A stretch of DNA of 7,432 nucleotides from DATMXS01 sp035561355 (GCA_035561355.1 DATMXS010000299.1:1-7432); one strand, 5' to 3'. Positions 1 to 6,196 are shown, counted from the first letter of the stretch. The notes: generated by a model not told the origin, from the letters alone. Numbers and translations: made by a program.

Positions 1-783
1 GATGTGCGCCTTCAACCAGGCGACAGGGCGCGCCGCTTCGAGTTCGATCAGGAAGTAAAGAACGCTCTCGCTCTCACCGCGGCGGATTGCGAGCATCCGG
101 TGCGAGGGAATGGTCCGCGCGGGCTCGCGGTACTCGTAGTACATCTTGAACTTTTCCTGCTGGTCCACCGCACCCTCGGCCTTGCGACTCGTGATGACGC
201 CCTCGTCGAACATCATCTGCCGCAGACCTTTACGGAAGTCGGCGTTCTCGCTGATCATCTCCGCAACGATGTGGCGCGCACCCTGGAGCGCTTCACCGAC
301 ATCCGCGACGCCCTTCTCCACGCTTACAAAGGTCGCCGCGAACTCCGCGAGAGGCGTCTCTGTCGCGATCTGCCCCCACAAATAGAGTGCAAGCGGCTCC
401 AGGCCCTTTTCGCGGGCCATCGTAGCCTTGGTCCGGCGCTTCGGCTTGTAGGGGAGATAGAGGTCTTCGAGTTCGCTCTTTTCGAGCGTCGCCTCGATAC
501 GAGCCTTCAACTCATCGGTGAGCTTGCCCTGTTCCGCGATCGACGCCAGAATCGTTTCACGCCTGTCTTCGAGGTCGCGGAAGTACGCCAGCTTCTCTTC
601 GATGTCCCGGACCTGGACCTCATCCAGATTGCCGGTCACCTCTTTGCGGTAACGGGCGATGAACGGTACAGTGCCGCCGCCGTCGAGCAACTCGATGACG
701 GCTACCATGCTCTTCAACGGCACGTTCAACGACTGCGCGATGTGAAGCAGGATGTGGGGAGATAAGGACTTCGGTTCAGGCAT
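1..783 (-). CDS. tex: Tex transcription accessory protein, N-terminal part (cut by window edge)
   Basis: Translation of the minus strand from ATG at 783 stays open to base 1 and gives the first 261 residues of Tex (YhgF family), a cytoplasmic RNA-binding protein linked to transcription in bacteria. Recognisable family segments are VPFIARYRKEVTGNLDE at residues 39-55, LEDLYLPYKPKRRTKA at 105-120, and SHRMLAIRRGE at 227-237. The full family is about 750-800 residues, so the YqgF/RuvC-like, helix-hairpin-helix and C-terminal S1 domains lie beyond the window. No earlier in-frame ATG occurs within the few codons upstream; a GGAAG lies about 12 bases upstream, a long spacing for a ribosome site. 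The gene lies downstream of speA on the same strand with a 106 bp gap, so co-transcription is possible. The long plus-strand frame over the same bases is a GC-rich shadow. The identification is confident; the exact start is slightly less so. Confidence 0.95.
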   Translation of the reverse strand, partial: MPEPKSLSPHILLHIAQSLNVPLKSMVAVIELLDGGGTVPFIARYRKEVTGNLDEVQVRDIEEKLAYFRDLEDRRETILASIAEQGKLTDELKARIEATLEKSELEDLYLPYKPKRRTKATMAREKGLEPLALYLWGQIATETPLAEFAATFVSVEKGVADVGEALQGARHIVAEMISENADFRKGLRQMMFDEGVITSRKAEGAVDQQEKFKMYYEYREPARTIPSHRMLAIRRGESESVLYFLIELEAARPVAWLKAHI

Positions 784-811
784 GATGAATGCGAACTTCC
801 ATGGTAGCCCG

Positions 812-835
812 GAGGCGGTGTTGGGTCACCGCCTC
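812..835. repeat. Perfect 9-bp hairpin between speA and tex
   Basis: GAGGCGGTG (812-820) and CACCGCCTC (827-835) are perfect inverted arms with a 6-base loop. No T-run follows on either strand, so it does not look like a standard intrinsic terminator. On the minus strand it lies after the speA stop and about 29 bases before the tex ATG. It could mark the 3' end of the speA mRNA, stabilise a processed end, or sit in the tex leader. Confidence 0.55.
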
Positions 836-871
836 TGCACTCACGTGTTATGAGCAACGGGCCGCGGGCCG

Positions 872-899
872 CGAGCGGCTACGAGCCACCTACCGCTCG
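872..899. repeat. Inverted repeat spanning the speA stop codon
   Basis: CGAGCGG (872-878) and CCGCTCG (893-899) are exact 7-bp arms separated by 14 bases that include the speA stop at 890-892. A further GC-rich partial palindrome lies just beyond, around 859-877. It may form a 3'-end hairpin of the speA transcript. No T-run follows it, so termination is only a possibility. Confidence 0.35.
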
Positions 900-2911
900 T
901 GGGCCTCTTCAAGGTAGGTGTACCCGTGCAGCCCGTCCTCGTAGAAGCGAAGGAGGCGGCCGGACTCTTCGTACCCGATGCGGCTTTCTCTCAGGGCGGT
1001 TTCGACGTCCTTCCGGAACTCCGCGAGCAACTGGTCCGCGTTGAACTGCACATAATCGAGCACTTCGCGGACGGTGTCACCCTTGATCACGCTCTCGAGG
1101 ATCACCTCGCCGTTCTCGTTCAAGCTCACGTGCACGGCGTTGGTGTCGCCGAACAGGTTGTGCATGTCACCCAGGATTTCCTGGTATGCCCCAAGGAGGA
1201 ACGCGCCCAACAAATACTCCTCGCCGTTGAACGGGTGCAGCGGCAACGTGCGCTTCACATCCCGGCGGTCGATGAACTGGTCCACTTTGCCGTCGGAATC
1301 GCAGGATATGTCCCCCAGCACCGCTTTGCGCGACGGCCGCTCGTCCAGGCGGTGGATCGGCATGATGGGGAAGAGCTGCTTGATGGCCCAGCTATCCGGC
1401 ATGCTCTGGAAGATCGAAAAGTTGCAGAAGTAGGTGTCCGAGAGCAGCGAATCGAGGCCCTCCAGCTCTTCCGGGAAGTAGTCCAGTTCCGCCGCAAGGC
1501 GCAGCGTCCGACGGCAGATCGCCCAATAAGTCTGCTCCGCCAGCGACCGTTGCTCGAGCGGCAGGTATCCGAGGCTGAACAGGTTCAACGCCTGGTCCAG
1601 CGCCTGCTGTGCGTCGTGGAAGCTCTCGAGCAGGTTTTTGGTGCTCAGCGAGCGGTACGTTTCCCTGAGGTCCACGAGCGGCTGCTCGGAATCCTCCGGA
1701 ATCTCGGGCAGGGTCTCCTGCTGCTCGCTGAACCCGTAACCGGAAACGCCCAACACGTTGAACACAAGTACGCTGTGATACGCCACGATGGCGCGGCCGC
1801 TCTCGGTGATGATGGTCGGATGCGCGACGCCTGCTTCGTCGCACACGCTTTGCACGTGATAGACGATGTCGTTCGCGTATTCCTGGAGCGTGTAATTCAC
1901 ACTCGACTCGAAATCGGTTTGCGAGCCGTCGTAGTCGATTCCCAGACCGCCTCCGACGTCCAGGAAGCGAAGCCCCGCTCCGGCGCGCGAGAGTTCCGTG
2001 TAGAACCGCGCGGCCTCAATCACCGCGGCCTTGATCTGGCGGATGTTCGTGATCTGGCTGCCCAGGTGAAAGTGCAGCAGTTCCAGGCAGTCCGCCATGC
2101 CGAGCGCCTTGAGCTGCTCGAGCGCCCTCAACGCCTCGTTCACCGTAAGGCCAAACTTTGAACGGTACCCGCCGGACGCCTTCCACCGGCCCGAGCCGCG
2201 GCTTGCCAGCTTCAGCCGTAGCCCGATCCTCGGGCGCACGCCGAGCTTCTGCGCGTGTTGGATCACCAGATCCAACTCCGTGTACTTCTCGATCACCGTC
2301 GTGATGCGCCGCCCAACCTTCGTGGCCAGCATGACGAGTTCGATGTACTCGTCGTCCTTGAACCCGTTGCAGATGATCGGCGTGTCGTTGTCGGCGATCG
2401 CCATGACGGCGAGCAGTTCCGGCTTCGAGCCCGCCTCCAACCCGAACCCGTACGGGCGCCCGAAGTTCAAGACTTCCTCCACCACGTGCCGTTGCTGGTT
2501 TACTTTAATCGGGTACACGCAGCAGTAGTCACCCTTGTAGCCGTGCTCGGCGATCGAAGCCTGGAATGCGTCGTGAACTTCGGACAGCCGGTGCCGAAGG
2601 ATGTCGGCGAACCGGATGAGGATCGGCACCGAGATGCCGCGCAACACCAGTTTGTCCACCAACTCCTTAAGGTCGATGCCGCGCGCTGGCTCCTTCGAGG
2701 GGTGCACCCAAACGTGGCCGTTCTGCCCAACGGAAAAATACCCTTTGCCCCAGGCGGCAACGTCGTACAGGTCGCCGGCATCGGCGACAGTCCAGCGATC
2801 GGCAGGCTCACGCCGCAGGGCGGCCTCAGAGACTTTAACGTTCAACTCTCCCCCTTGTGGATTCCTTGGGCTCCCTCCGGATGGACCGCCCATTGAACCT
2901 TCAGTGTCCAT
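890..2911 (-). CDS. speA: Biosynthetic arginine decarboxylase (SpeA)
   Basis: This 673-residue protein is a PLP-dependent fold type III decarboxylase that converts arginine to agmatine, the first step of the agmatine route to putrescine and spermidine. The PLP-binding lysine is K136 in YPIKVNQQ. HFHLGSQ (280-286), the glycine-rich phosphate loop GGGLG (320-324) and ESGR (370-373) build the barrel active site. The C-terminal motif CDSDGK (537-542) supplies the cysteine and aspartate expected at the dimer interface, and GDMHNLFGD follows at 581-589. Length matches the family (about 630-670). The first 35 residues or so are poorly conserved. An alternative ATG lies at 2893, but the GAAGG before it is only 4 bases away, so I keep 2911; neither start has a good ribosome site. 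The gene is divergent from the SDR gene and lies upstream of tex on the same strand. No other polyamine gene is in the window. Every motif seen is intact, so it should be active. Confidence 0.97.
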   Translation of the reverse strand: MDTEGSMGGPSGGSPRNPQGGELNVKVSEAALRREPADRWTVADAGDLYDVAAWGKGYFSVGQNGHVWVHPSKEPARGIDLKELVDKLVLRGISVPILIRFADILRHRLSEVHDAFQASIAEHGYKGDYCCVYPIKVNQQRHVVEEVLNFGRPYGFGLEAGSKPELLAVMAIADNDTPIICNGFKDDEYIELVMLATKVGRRITTVIEKYTELDLVIQHAQKLGVRPRIGLRLKLASRGSGRWKASGGYRSKFGLTVNEALRALEQLKALGMADCLELLHFHLGSQITNIRQIKAAVIEAARFYTELSRAGAGLRFLDVGGGLGIDYDGSQTDFESSVNYTLQEYANDIVYHVQSVCDEAGVAHPTIITESGRAIVAYHSVLVFNVLGVSGYGFSEQQETLPEIPEDSEQPLVDLRETYRSLSTKNLLESFHDAQQALDQALNLFSLGYLPLEQRSLAEQTYWAICRRTLRLAAELDYFPEELEGLDSLLSDTYFCNFSIFQSMPDSWAIKQLFPIMPIHRLDERPSRKAVLGDISCDSDGKVDQFIDRRDVKRTLPLHPFNGEEYLLGAFLLGAYQEILGDMHNLFGDTNAVHVSLNENGEVILESVIKGDTVREVLDYVQFNADQLLAEFRKDVETALRESRIGYEESGRLLRFYEDGLHGYTYLEEAHER

Positions 2912-2914
2912 CGA

Positions 2915-2938
2915 AAACCACTGGCGGGCAAGTGGTTT
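2915..2938. promoter_or_regulatory. 8-bp inverted repeat just upstream of speA
   Basis: AAACCACT (2915-2922) and AGTGGTTT (2931-2938) are perfect inverted arms around an 8-base centre, ending 3 bases before the speA ATG. A weak -10-like TATGAG on the minus strand (2941-2946) would put the transcription start inside the repeat. It could therefore be an operator, or a hairpin in the speA leader if the true promoter lies further upstream. The repeat is seen directly; its role is inference. Confidence 0.4.
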
Positions 2939-3005
2939 GCCTCATACGAGGGACGGGAACGCCGCCGCATTGGTAACCGCATTCCGCGCTGCGGGTCCGA
3001 TTGGC

Positions 3006-3011
3006 TAAAAT
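3006..3011 (+). promoter_or_regulatory. Candidate -10 element for the SDR gene (leaderless layout)
   Basis: TAAAAT ends 6 bases before the ATG at 3018, and no Shine-Dalgarno sequence is present. Transcription starting about 7 bases after the hexamer would begin at or next to the start codon, giving a leaderless mRNA. I see no convincing -35 box; TTCCGC at 2982-2987 is a poor match. The same spacing occurs before the gene at 5032. Confidence 0.4.
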
Positions 3012-3017
3012 CGAGCG

Positions 3018-3779
3018 ATGCTGACAGGTAAGGCCGCTCTCGTCACGGGCTCGAGCAAAGGGATCGGCCGGGGGATCGCGGTGGAGCTGGCGAAAGCCGG
3101 CTGCGATGTTGCCGTCAATTACAACGCGGACCGCGAGGGCGCCGAAGCGACCGTCGCCGCGATCTGCGAGGCCGGGCGCCGTGCCTTCGCCGTTAAGGCG
3201 AATGTGGGCTTCAAGGCCGACGTGGACACACTGTTCGCCGAGGTCTTCCGGAACTTTCCCCGCCTCGACATACTCGTGAACAACGCCGGAACCCAGGTGT
3301 TCAAGCCTCTGCTTGAACTCGACGAGGATGAGTGGGACCGGGTGATCGACACCAATCTGAAGGGCTGTTTTCTTTGCACCCAGCGCGCCGCAGCCCACAT
3401 GAAGGAGCACGGCGGAGGGCGCATCATCAATATCGGTTCCGGCTGCAACAAGGTTCCATTTCCGAACCTCGTCAGCTACACCGCCAGCAAGGGCGGCATT
3501 GAGATGTTCACGAAGGTCGCCGCTGTCGAACTCGCTCCGCTGGGGATCACGGTGAACTGCGTCGCTCCGGGCTCGGTGGAGATCGAGCGTACGAAGCGCG
3601 AGACCGAAGATTACGACGCGACCTGGAGCGCGCTCACCCCCGTGGGCCGCATCGGCACGCCCGCAGACGTCGCGGCCGTAGTCGCGTTTTTAGCCGGCGA
3701 TTCGGCGGGCTTCGTCAACGGGCAGACTATCTTTGTCGATGGCGGCCTGTTCACCAAGCCGCAGTGGCCGTACGAATAG
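3018..3779 (+). CDS. Short-chain dehydrogenase/reductase, FabG-like (classical SDR)
   Basis: This 253-residue cytoplasmic NAD(P)-dependent oxidoreductase has a complete classical SDR core. The cofactor loop is TGSSKGIG (residues 10-17). NNAG is at 88-91, and the catalytic tetrad is N113, S141, Y154 and K158 (YTASK). PG at 184-185 precedes the substrate loop, and the C-terminal VDGG lies at 240-243. Length is normal for the FabG/glucose 1-dehydrogenase group. The lysine in the glycine-rich loop is compatible with NADP(H), but specificity cannot be settled by eye. Substrate is unknown: it is not near fatty-acid synthesis genes, so calling it fabG would overreach. The ATG at 3018 is chosen because the cofactor loop begins at the usual distance from it. 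There is no Shine-Dalgarno, and a -10-like TAAAAT sits 6 bases upstream. It is divergent from speA, and its stop lies 3 bases from the stop of the convergent amrS. Confidence 0.93.
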   Translation: MLTGKAALVTGSSKGIGRGIAVELAKAGCDVAVNYNADREGAEATVAAICEAGRRAFAVKANVGFKADVDTLFAEVFRNFPRLDILVNNAGTQVFKPLLELDEDEWDRVIDTNLKGCFLCTQRAAAHMKEHGGGRIINIGSGCNKVPFPNLVSYTASKGGIEMFTKVAAVELAPLGITVNCVAPGSVEIERTKRETEDYDATWSALTPVGRIGTPADVAAVVAFLAGDSAGFVNGQTIFVDGGLFTKPQWPYE

Positions 3780-3782
3780 CCG

Positions 3783-4841
3783 CTACGCTCGGGCAGCGGC
3801 GCGCCACGCGCCGGGTATCAATTCGCTGCACTTCGGGCAGCGCCCGTCCGGCGTGATGTGATCTGCGAGGATCTGATACCCGCGGCGGCGCACCAGCGCC
3901 CCTCCGCAGGAGTGGCAACGCGTATCCTCCAGCCCGCATCCGTGGATGTTGCCGGCATAGACATACCGCAGGCCGGCCGAGCGCCCGATCCCGACGGCGC
4001 GAGCCAGGTCGTCGGCGGTCGTGTTCCGCGGCCCGTCCATCTTGTAGTCCTGGTGAAAGGCCGTCACGTGCCAGGGAACGAAAGGGGACACTCCGGCGAG
4101 AAAATCCGCCATGCGCCGCAACTCGCCTTCGGAATCGTTGAACCCGGGCACCACGAGAGTCACCACTTCGAGCCAAAAACCCATTTCGTAGATTCGGCGA
4201 ATGCTCTCCAGAATCGGCGCCAGCCGGCCACCGAGCTCGCGGTAATGGGCGTCGTCGAAGCTCTTCAGGTCTACCTTGTACAGGTCCGTCCAGGGCCGCA
4301 GGTATTCGAGCACGCGCGGCGTGGCGTTCCCGTTCGAAACGAACCCGGTGAGCAACCCGGCCGCTTTTGCCTGCTTGAAGACAGCGACACCCCATTCGGC
4401 CGTGATCAGCGGCTCGTTGTAGGTGCTCACCATTGCGGCTGCGCCGAGCTGCACGGCGCTTTGGACGAGCTGTTCCGGCGTGACAGGCCGCATCGGCGCA
4501 TTCGCCGCTGAATCGCGCAGAGCCTGCGACGTCACCCAGTTCTGGCAATAGCCGCAGTGCAGGTCACACCCGAGCATCCCGAAGCTGAACGCCATCGTAC
4601 CGGGGCGTACATGGAAGAACGGCTTCTTCTCAATGGGATCGCACTGCACACCCGCGACGTAGCCCCAAGGGACCTGCAACTCGCCCCCGGCATTGAACCG
4701 GACTTTGCACACGCCCGGCTGGCCTTCGAAAATCGGACAATTGTGTCCGCACGCAAAGCACCGGATGCGCCGGTCGTCAATGCGCTCCCATAAGTCGCCA
4801 GTGCGCGTAAACGTCGAAAGGGATTCCGCCAAGGTGGGCAT
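3783..4841 (-). CDS. amrS: AmmeMemoRadiSam system radical SAM enzyme (AmrS)
   Basis: This 352-residue protein is a radical SAM enzyme related to pyruvate formate-lyase activases. C92, C96 and C99 in GCDLHCGYCQN form the CxxxCxxC site for the SAM-binding [4Fe-4S] cluster. An N-terminal cysteine set (C28, C31, C35, C45) with GVCKVRFN, then DPIEKKP at 68-74, is typical of this subfamily. A C-terminal zinc-ribbon-like pair, C309/C312 and C335/C338, ends in ELIPG. The family is named for co-occurrence with AMMECR1 and MEMO proteins; neither is in this window. I know of no firmly established reaction for it. The frame extends to an ATG at 4946, but I chose 4841: the family begins near MPTLAESL, the extra 35 residues resemble nothing, and AAGAG (4849-4853) lies 7 bases before this ATG. 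The gene converges on the SDR gene and diverges from the gene at 5032. Confidence 0.92.
   Translation of the reverse strand: MPTLAESLSTFTRTGDLWERIDDRRIRCFACGHNCPIFEGQPGVCKVRFNAGGELQVPWGYVAGVQCDPIEKKPFFHVRPGTMAFSFGMLGCDLHCGYCQNWVTSQALRDSAANAPMRPVTPEQLVQSAVQLGAAAMVSTYNEPLITAEWGVAVFKQAKAAGLLTGFVSNGNATPRVLEYLRPWTDLYKVDLKSFDDAHYRELGGRLAPILESIRRIYEMGFWLEVVTLVVPGFNDSEGELRRMADFLAGVSPFVPWHVTAFHQDYKMDGPRNTTADDLARAVGIGRSAGLRYVYAGNIHGCGLEDTRCHSCGGALVRRRGYQILADHITPDGRCPKCSELIPGAWRAAARA
3798..3812. terminator. Possible weak hairpin at the SDR/amrS convergence
   Basis: GGCGCG (3798-3803) and CGCGCC (3807-3812) form a 6-bp stem with a 3-base loop inside the last codons of amrS, about 20 bases past the SDR stop. 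No T-run follows on either strand. With just 3 bases between the two stops, any terminator for either gene must sit inside its neighbour, and this is the nearest candidate. Support is weak. Confidence 0.2.
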
Positions 4842-4975
4842 GGTACTGCTCTTGATTCGATGATACCGCTGCGGCAACAGAGCCACGACGGGCACGGAGT
4901 GGCAGCGAACGGCAGCGATGCGAAATGTGGCGATAGCGGAATGCAAACATCACGGGCGGTATCCATACTCACATT

Positions 4976-4985
4976 TCTGATCAGA
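4976..4985. promoter_or_regulatory. Perfect 10-bp palindrome between amrS and the 5032 gene
   Basis: TCTGATCAGA is self-complementary and lies 34 bases before the candidate -10 element of the gene at 5032. It is in the divergent intergenic region (4842-5031), so it could be a regulator site for either gene. A 10-bp palindrome can also arise by chance. The rest of this gap holds only a short GGCAGCGA direct repeat and no other gene. Confidence 0.2.
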
Positions 4986-5019
4986 CAGGAGATGTCCGTT
5001 CCGGCCCCGGTCCGTTGAG

Positions 5020-5025
5020 TATACT
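5020..5025 (+). promoter_or_regulatory. Candidate -10 element for the 5032 gene (leaderless layout)
   Basis: TATACT matches the TATAAT consensus at five of six positions and ends 6 bases before the ATG at 5032. No Shine-Dalgarno lies between, so transcription would start at or very near the start codon. A -35 box is not clear; TTCCGG at 4999-5004 is too close at 15 bases and a poor match. Confidence 0.45.
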
Positions 5026-5031
5026 GGCGCG

Positions 5032-5778
5032 ATGATCAGGACTGATGGTGATCCAAACCGGAGCGAGGAACTCAAGCACAACGCGAGAGATCTGTACGAA
5101 CGGACTCGGCGACTGTGGGTGAGCCACAAAGGCGCGTACCCTACCTGGGAATGCCAGTTTCGAATCCTAGAGAGTCCACCAAGTTTGGAGCCATCCCTCC
5201 TCCTTCTCAGTACGAATCCCGGCACTAATCCAATCGAGGACGGGGACCCACAGAACAGATATGCCGAGATCCGCACATGGCCTCCGAACTGCCTATACGC
5301 CACAAGGGACTGGAGGATCGCCCTCAAATTACGCGAGCTCTTCGCCGACGCGGGGCGGCCCCGCATGCTCGAAACGGCAGCAGCGATTCATATGCTTTTT
5401 TTTGCGTCCCGTTGCCTCGATCGGGTACCCGGCGCTCAACACCCGTACGAATTCGGGTGGATGAATAATCCGTTGCATCTTCGCAGGACATTGGAAACGT
5501 TCTCTCGCCACGAGGCGGTAGCCTTGATTTGTCTAATGAGACCTCAGCGGATCCTAACGATCGGATGGAGGCCATTCGACTCCCTGATTGGCCTGGCAGA
5601 TCCGAGAACGGCTCAGTCAGTGGTTCTGCGGACACTAGACGGTAGGAGCAGACTGATGGCAACCGCTGAGTGGAAAGGCATCAAGGTGATCGGATGCGTT
5701 CACCTGAGCGGTGCCAGAATCGCTGGGGCTGACTGGGCTCGTTTGGCGAGTGCGCTCGCGGGACAGCTACCGGACTAA
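5032..5778 (+). CDS. Uncharacterised protein with uracil-DNA glycosylase-like layout
   Basis: I do not recognise this 248-residue protein by name. Its order of landmarks fits the uracil-DNA glycosylase superfamily: a hydrophobic strand running into LLLLSTNPGTNP (residues 56-67), which resembles the GINPG motif 1 of MUG/TDG enzymes; a helix and strand ending in FFAS (123-126); a helix leading to RILTIG (173-178), as in the family's 'leucine-rich PxxIxxxG' strand; and IKVIGCVHLSG (217-227), where motif 2 (HPS or NPSG) would be. If correct, it would excise damaged bases or at least bind DNA, but the key residues are variant and catalysis is unproven. It has no signal peptide or membrane segment. 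About 12 of 28 arginines use AGA/AGG, while the neighbouring SDR gene uses none, which suggests recent acquisition. A T8 run lies at 5396-5403. The start is the first ATG after a -10-like TATACT; no ribosome site is visible. It is divergent from amrS. The gene is real with good confidence; the fold is a guess. Confidence 0.8.
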   Translation: MIRTDGDPNRSEELKHNARDLYERTRRLWVSHKGAYPTWECQFRILESPPSLEPSLLLLSTNPGTNPIEDGDPQNRYAEIRTWPPNCLYATRDWRIALKLRELFADAGRPRMLETAAAIHMLFFASRCLDRVPGAQHPYEFGWMNNPLHLRRTLETFSRHEAVALICLMRPQRILTIGWRPFDSLIGLADPRTAQSVVLRTLDGRSRLMATAEWKGIKVIGCVHLSGARIAGADWARLASALAGQLPD

Positions 5779-5813
5779 GTTCCCGGTCGCGATGGCGCCA
5801 ACATGACACTCTG

Positions 5814-5826
5814 CCTCGACTCGAGG
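5814..5826. repeat. Short inverted repeat in the 5779-5941 gap
   Basis: CCTCGA (5814-5819) and TCGAGG (5821-5826) are inverted around one base, and a second small palindrome CCGTAACGG lies at 5851-5859. They are in the 163 bp between the stop codons of the 5032 gene and the ferredoxin. The arms are too close for a good hairpin and no T-run follows. I assign no function. Confidence 0.2.
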
Positions 5827-5901
5827 AACGCGAGCGGAATGGCTTCCTATCCGTAACGGTATAAGCGAGGCGGCGATGGTACCCACGCCGCCCCTAAACA
5901 C

Positions 5902-5940
5902 GACGGCCCCGGGCTGCGAGCCCCGGGCCAACGAGCCGTC
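5902..5940. terminator. Strong GC hairpin, probable terminator between two convergent genes
   Basis: GGCCCCGGGCT (5905-5915) and AGCCCCGGGCC (5919-5929) form an 11-bp stem with one mismatch and a 3-base loop. An alternative outer pairing, GACGGC (5902-5907) with GCCGTC (5935-5940), competes with the base of it. On the plus strand the outer stem is followed at once by TTTACTTT, a fair U-tract for ending the 5032 gene. On the minus strand the hairpin begins just after the ferredoxin stop, with only GTGTTTAG beyond it. It probably works in both directions, better on the plus strand. Confidence 0.65.
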
Positions 5941-5941
5941 T

Positions 5942-6196
5942 TTACTTTCCGAAATATCCGGCGTTGAGGCCTGCGAATTCGGCCTTGTCCGCGGGAAGCT
6001 CGTCCAGCGTGTAGATCGAGTTCGTCGGGCAGACCGGCACGCATGCGCCGCAGTCGATACAGTTTTCCGGATCGACGAAGAGTTGGGCGGCTGCTTCAAA
6101 ACCGTCCTCGTCCTTCTTGGGATGAATGCAGTCTACCGGGCACGCTTCGACGCAGAGTTCGTCCTTCGTGCAGGTGTCGGTGATAACGTACGCCAT
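5942..6196 (-). CDS. Small two-cluster ferredoxin (7Fe/8Fe type)
   Basis: This 84-residue protein is a soluble electron carrier of the bacterial two-cluster ferredoxin family. Its eight cysteines are C9, C15, C19, C23 and C46, C49, C52, C56. The second set is a standard CxxCxxCxxxCP motif. The first set has CxxxCPVDC, but the leading cysteine is 5 residues before C15. Seven-iron ferredoxins of the Thermus/Mycobacterium kind have a longer insertion there. One cluster may therefore be [3Fe-4S] and the other [4Fe-4S], or both may be [4Fe-4S]; the sequence alone does not settle it. The acidic tail is typical. The ATG at 6196 is chosen because AGAAGGAG (6204-6211) lies exactly 7 bases before it and the protein starts MAYVITD as in relatives; the frame's longer extension to 6307 is non-coding leader. 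No partner oxidoreductase is adjacent. It diverges from glgP and ends at a strong hairpin. Confidence 0.96.
   Translation of the reverse strand: MAYVITDTCTKDELCVEACPVDCIHPKKDEDGFEAAAQLFVDPENCIDCGACVPVCPTNSIYTLDELPADKAEFAGLNAGYFGK

Noticed and set aside
4..765. A 253-codon plus-strand frame over the left end
   Set aside because: The minus strand here encodes unmistakable Tex sequence, so this frame is its antisense shadow.
899..2161. A 420-codon open frame on the plus strand opposite speA
   Set aside because: It lies entirely antisense to a clearly conserved enzyme. Its translation is rich in V, L, R and H with no recognisable motif, as expected for a GC-rich shadow frame.
3858..4511. A 217-codon plus-strand frame opposite amrS
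   Set aside because: It is antisense to the radical SAM gene, whose cysteine motifs are intact, and shows no motif of its own.
4899..4920. Direct repeat GGCAGCGA, two copies, in the amrS upstream region
   Set aside because: There are only two short copies in GC-rich sequence and no further unit, so it is not an array or a supported site.
4842..4946. N-terminal extension of amrS by 35 residues
   Set aside because: The extra residues match no part of the family, and a ribosome-site-like AAGAG precedes the internal ATG at 4841.
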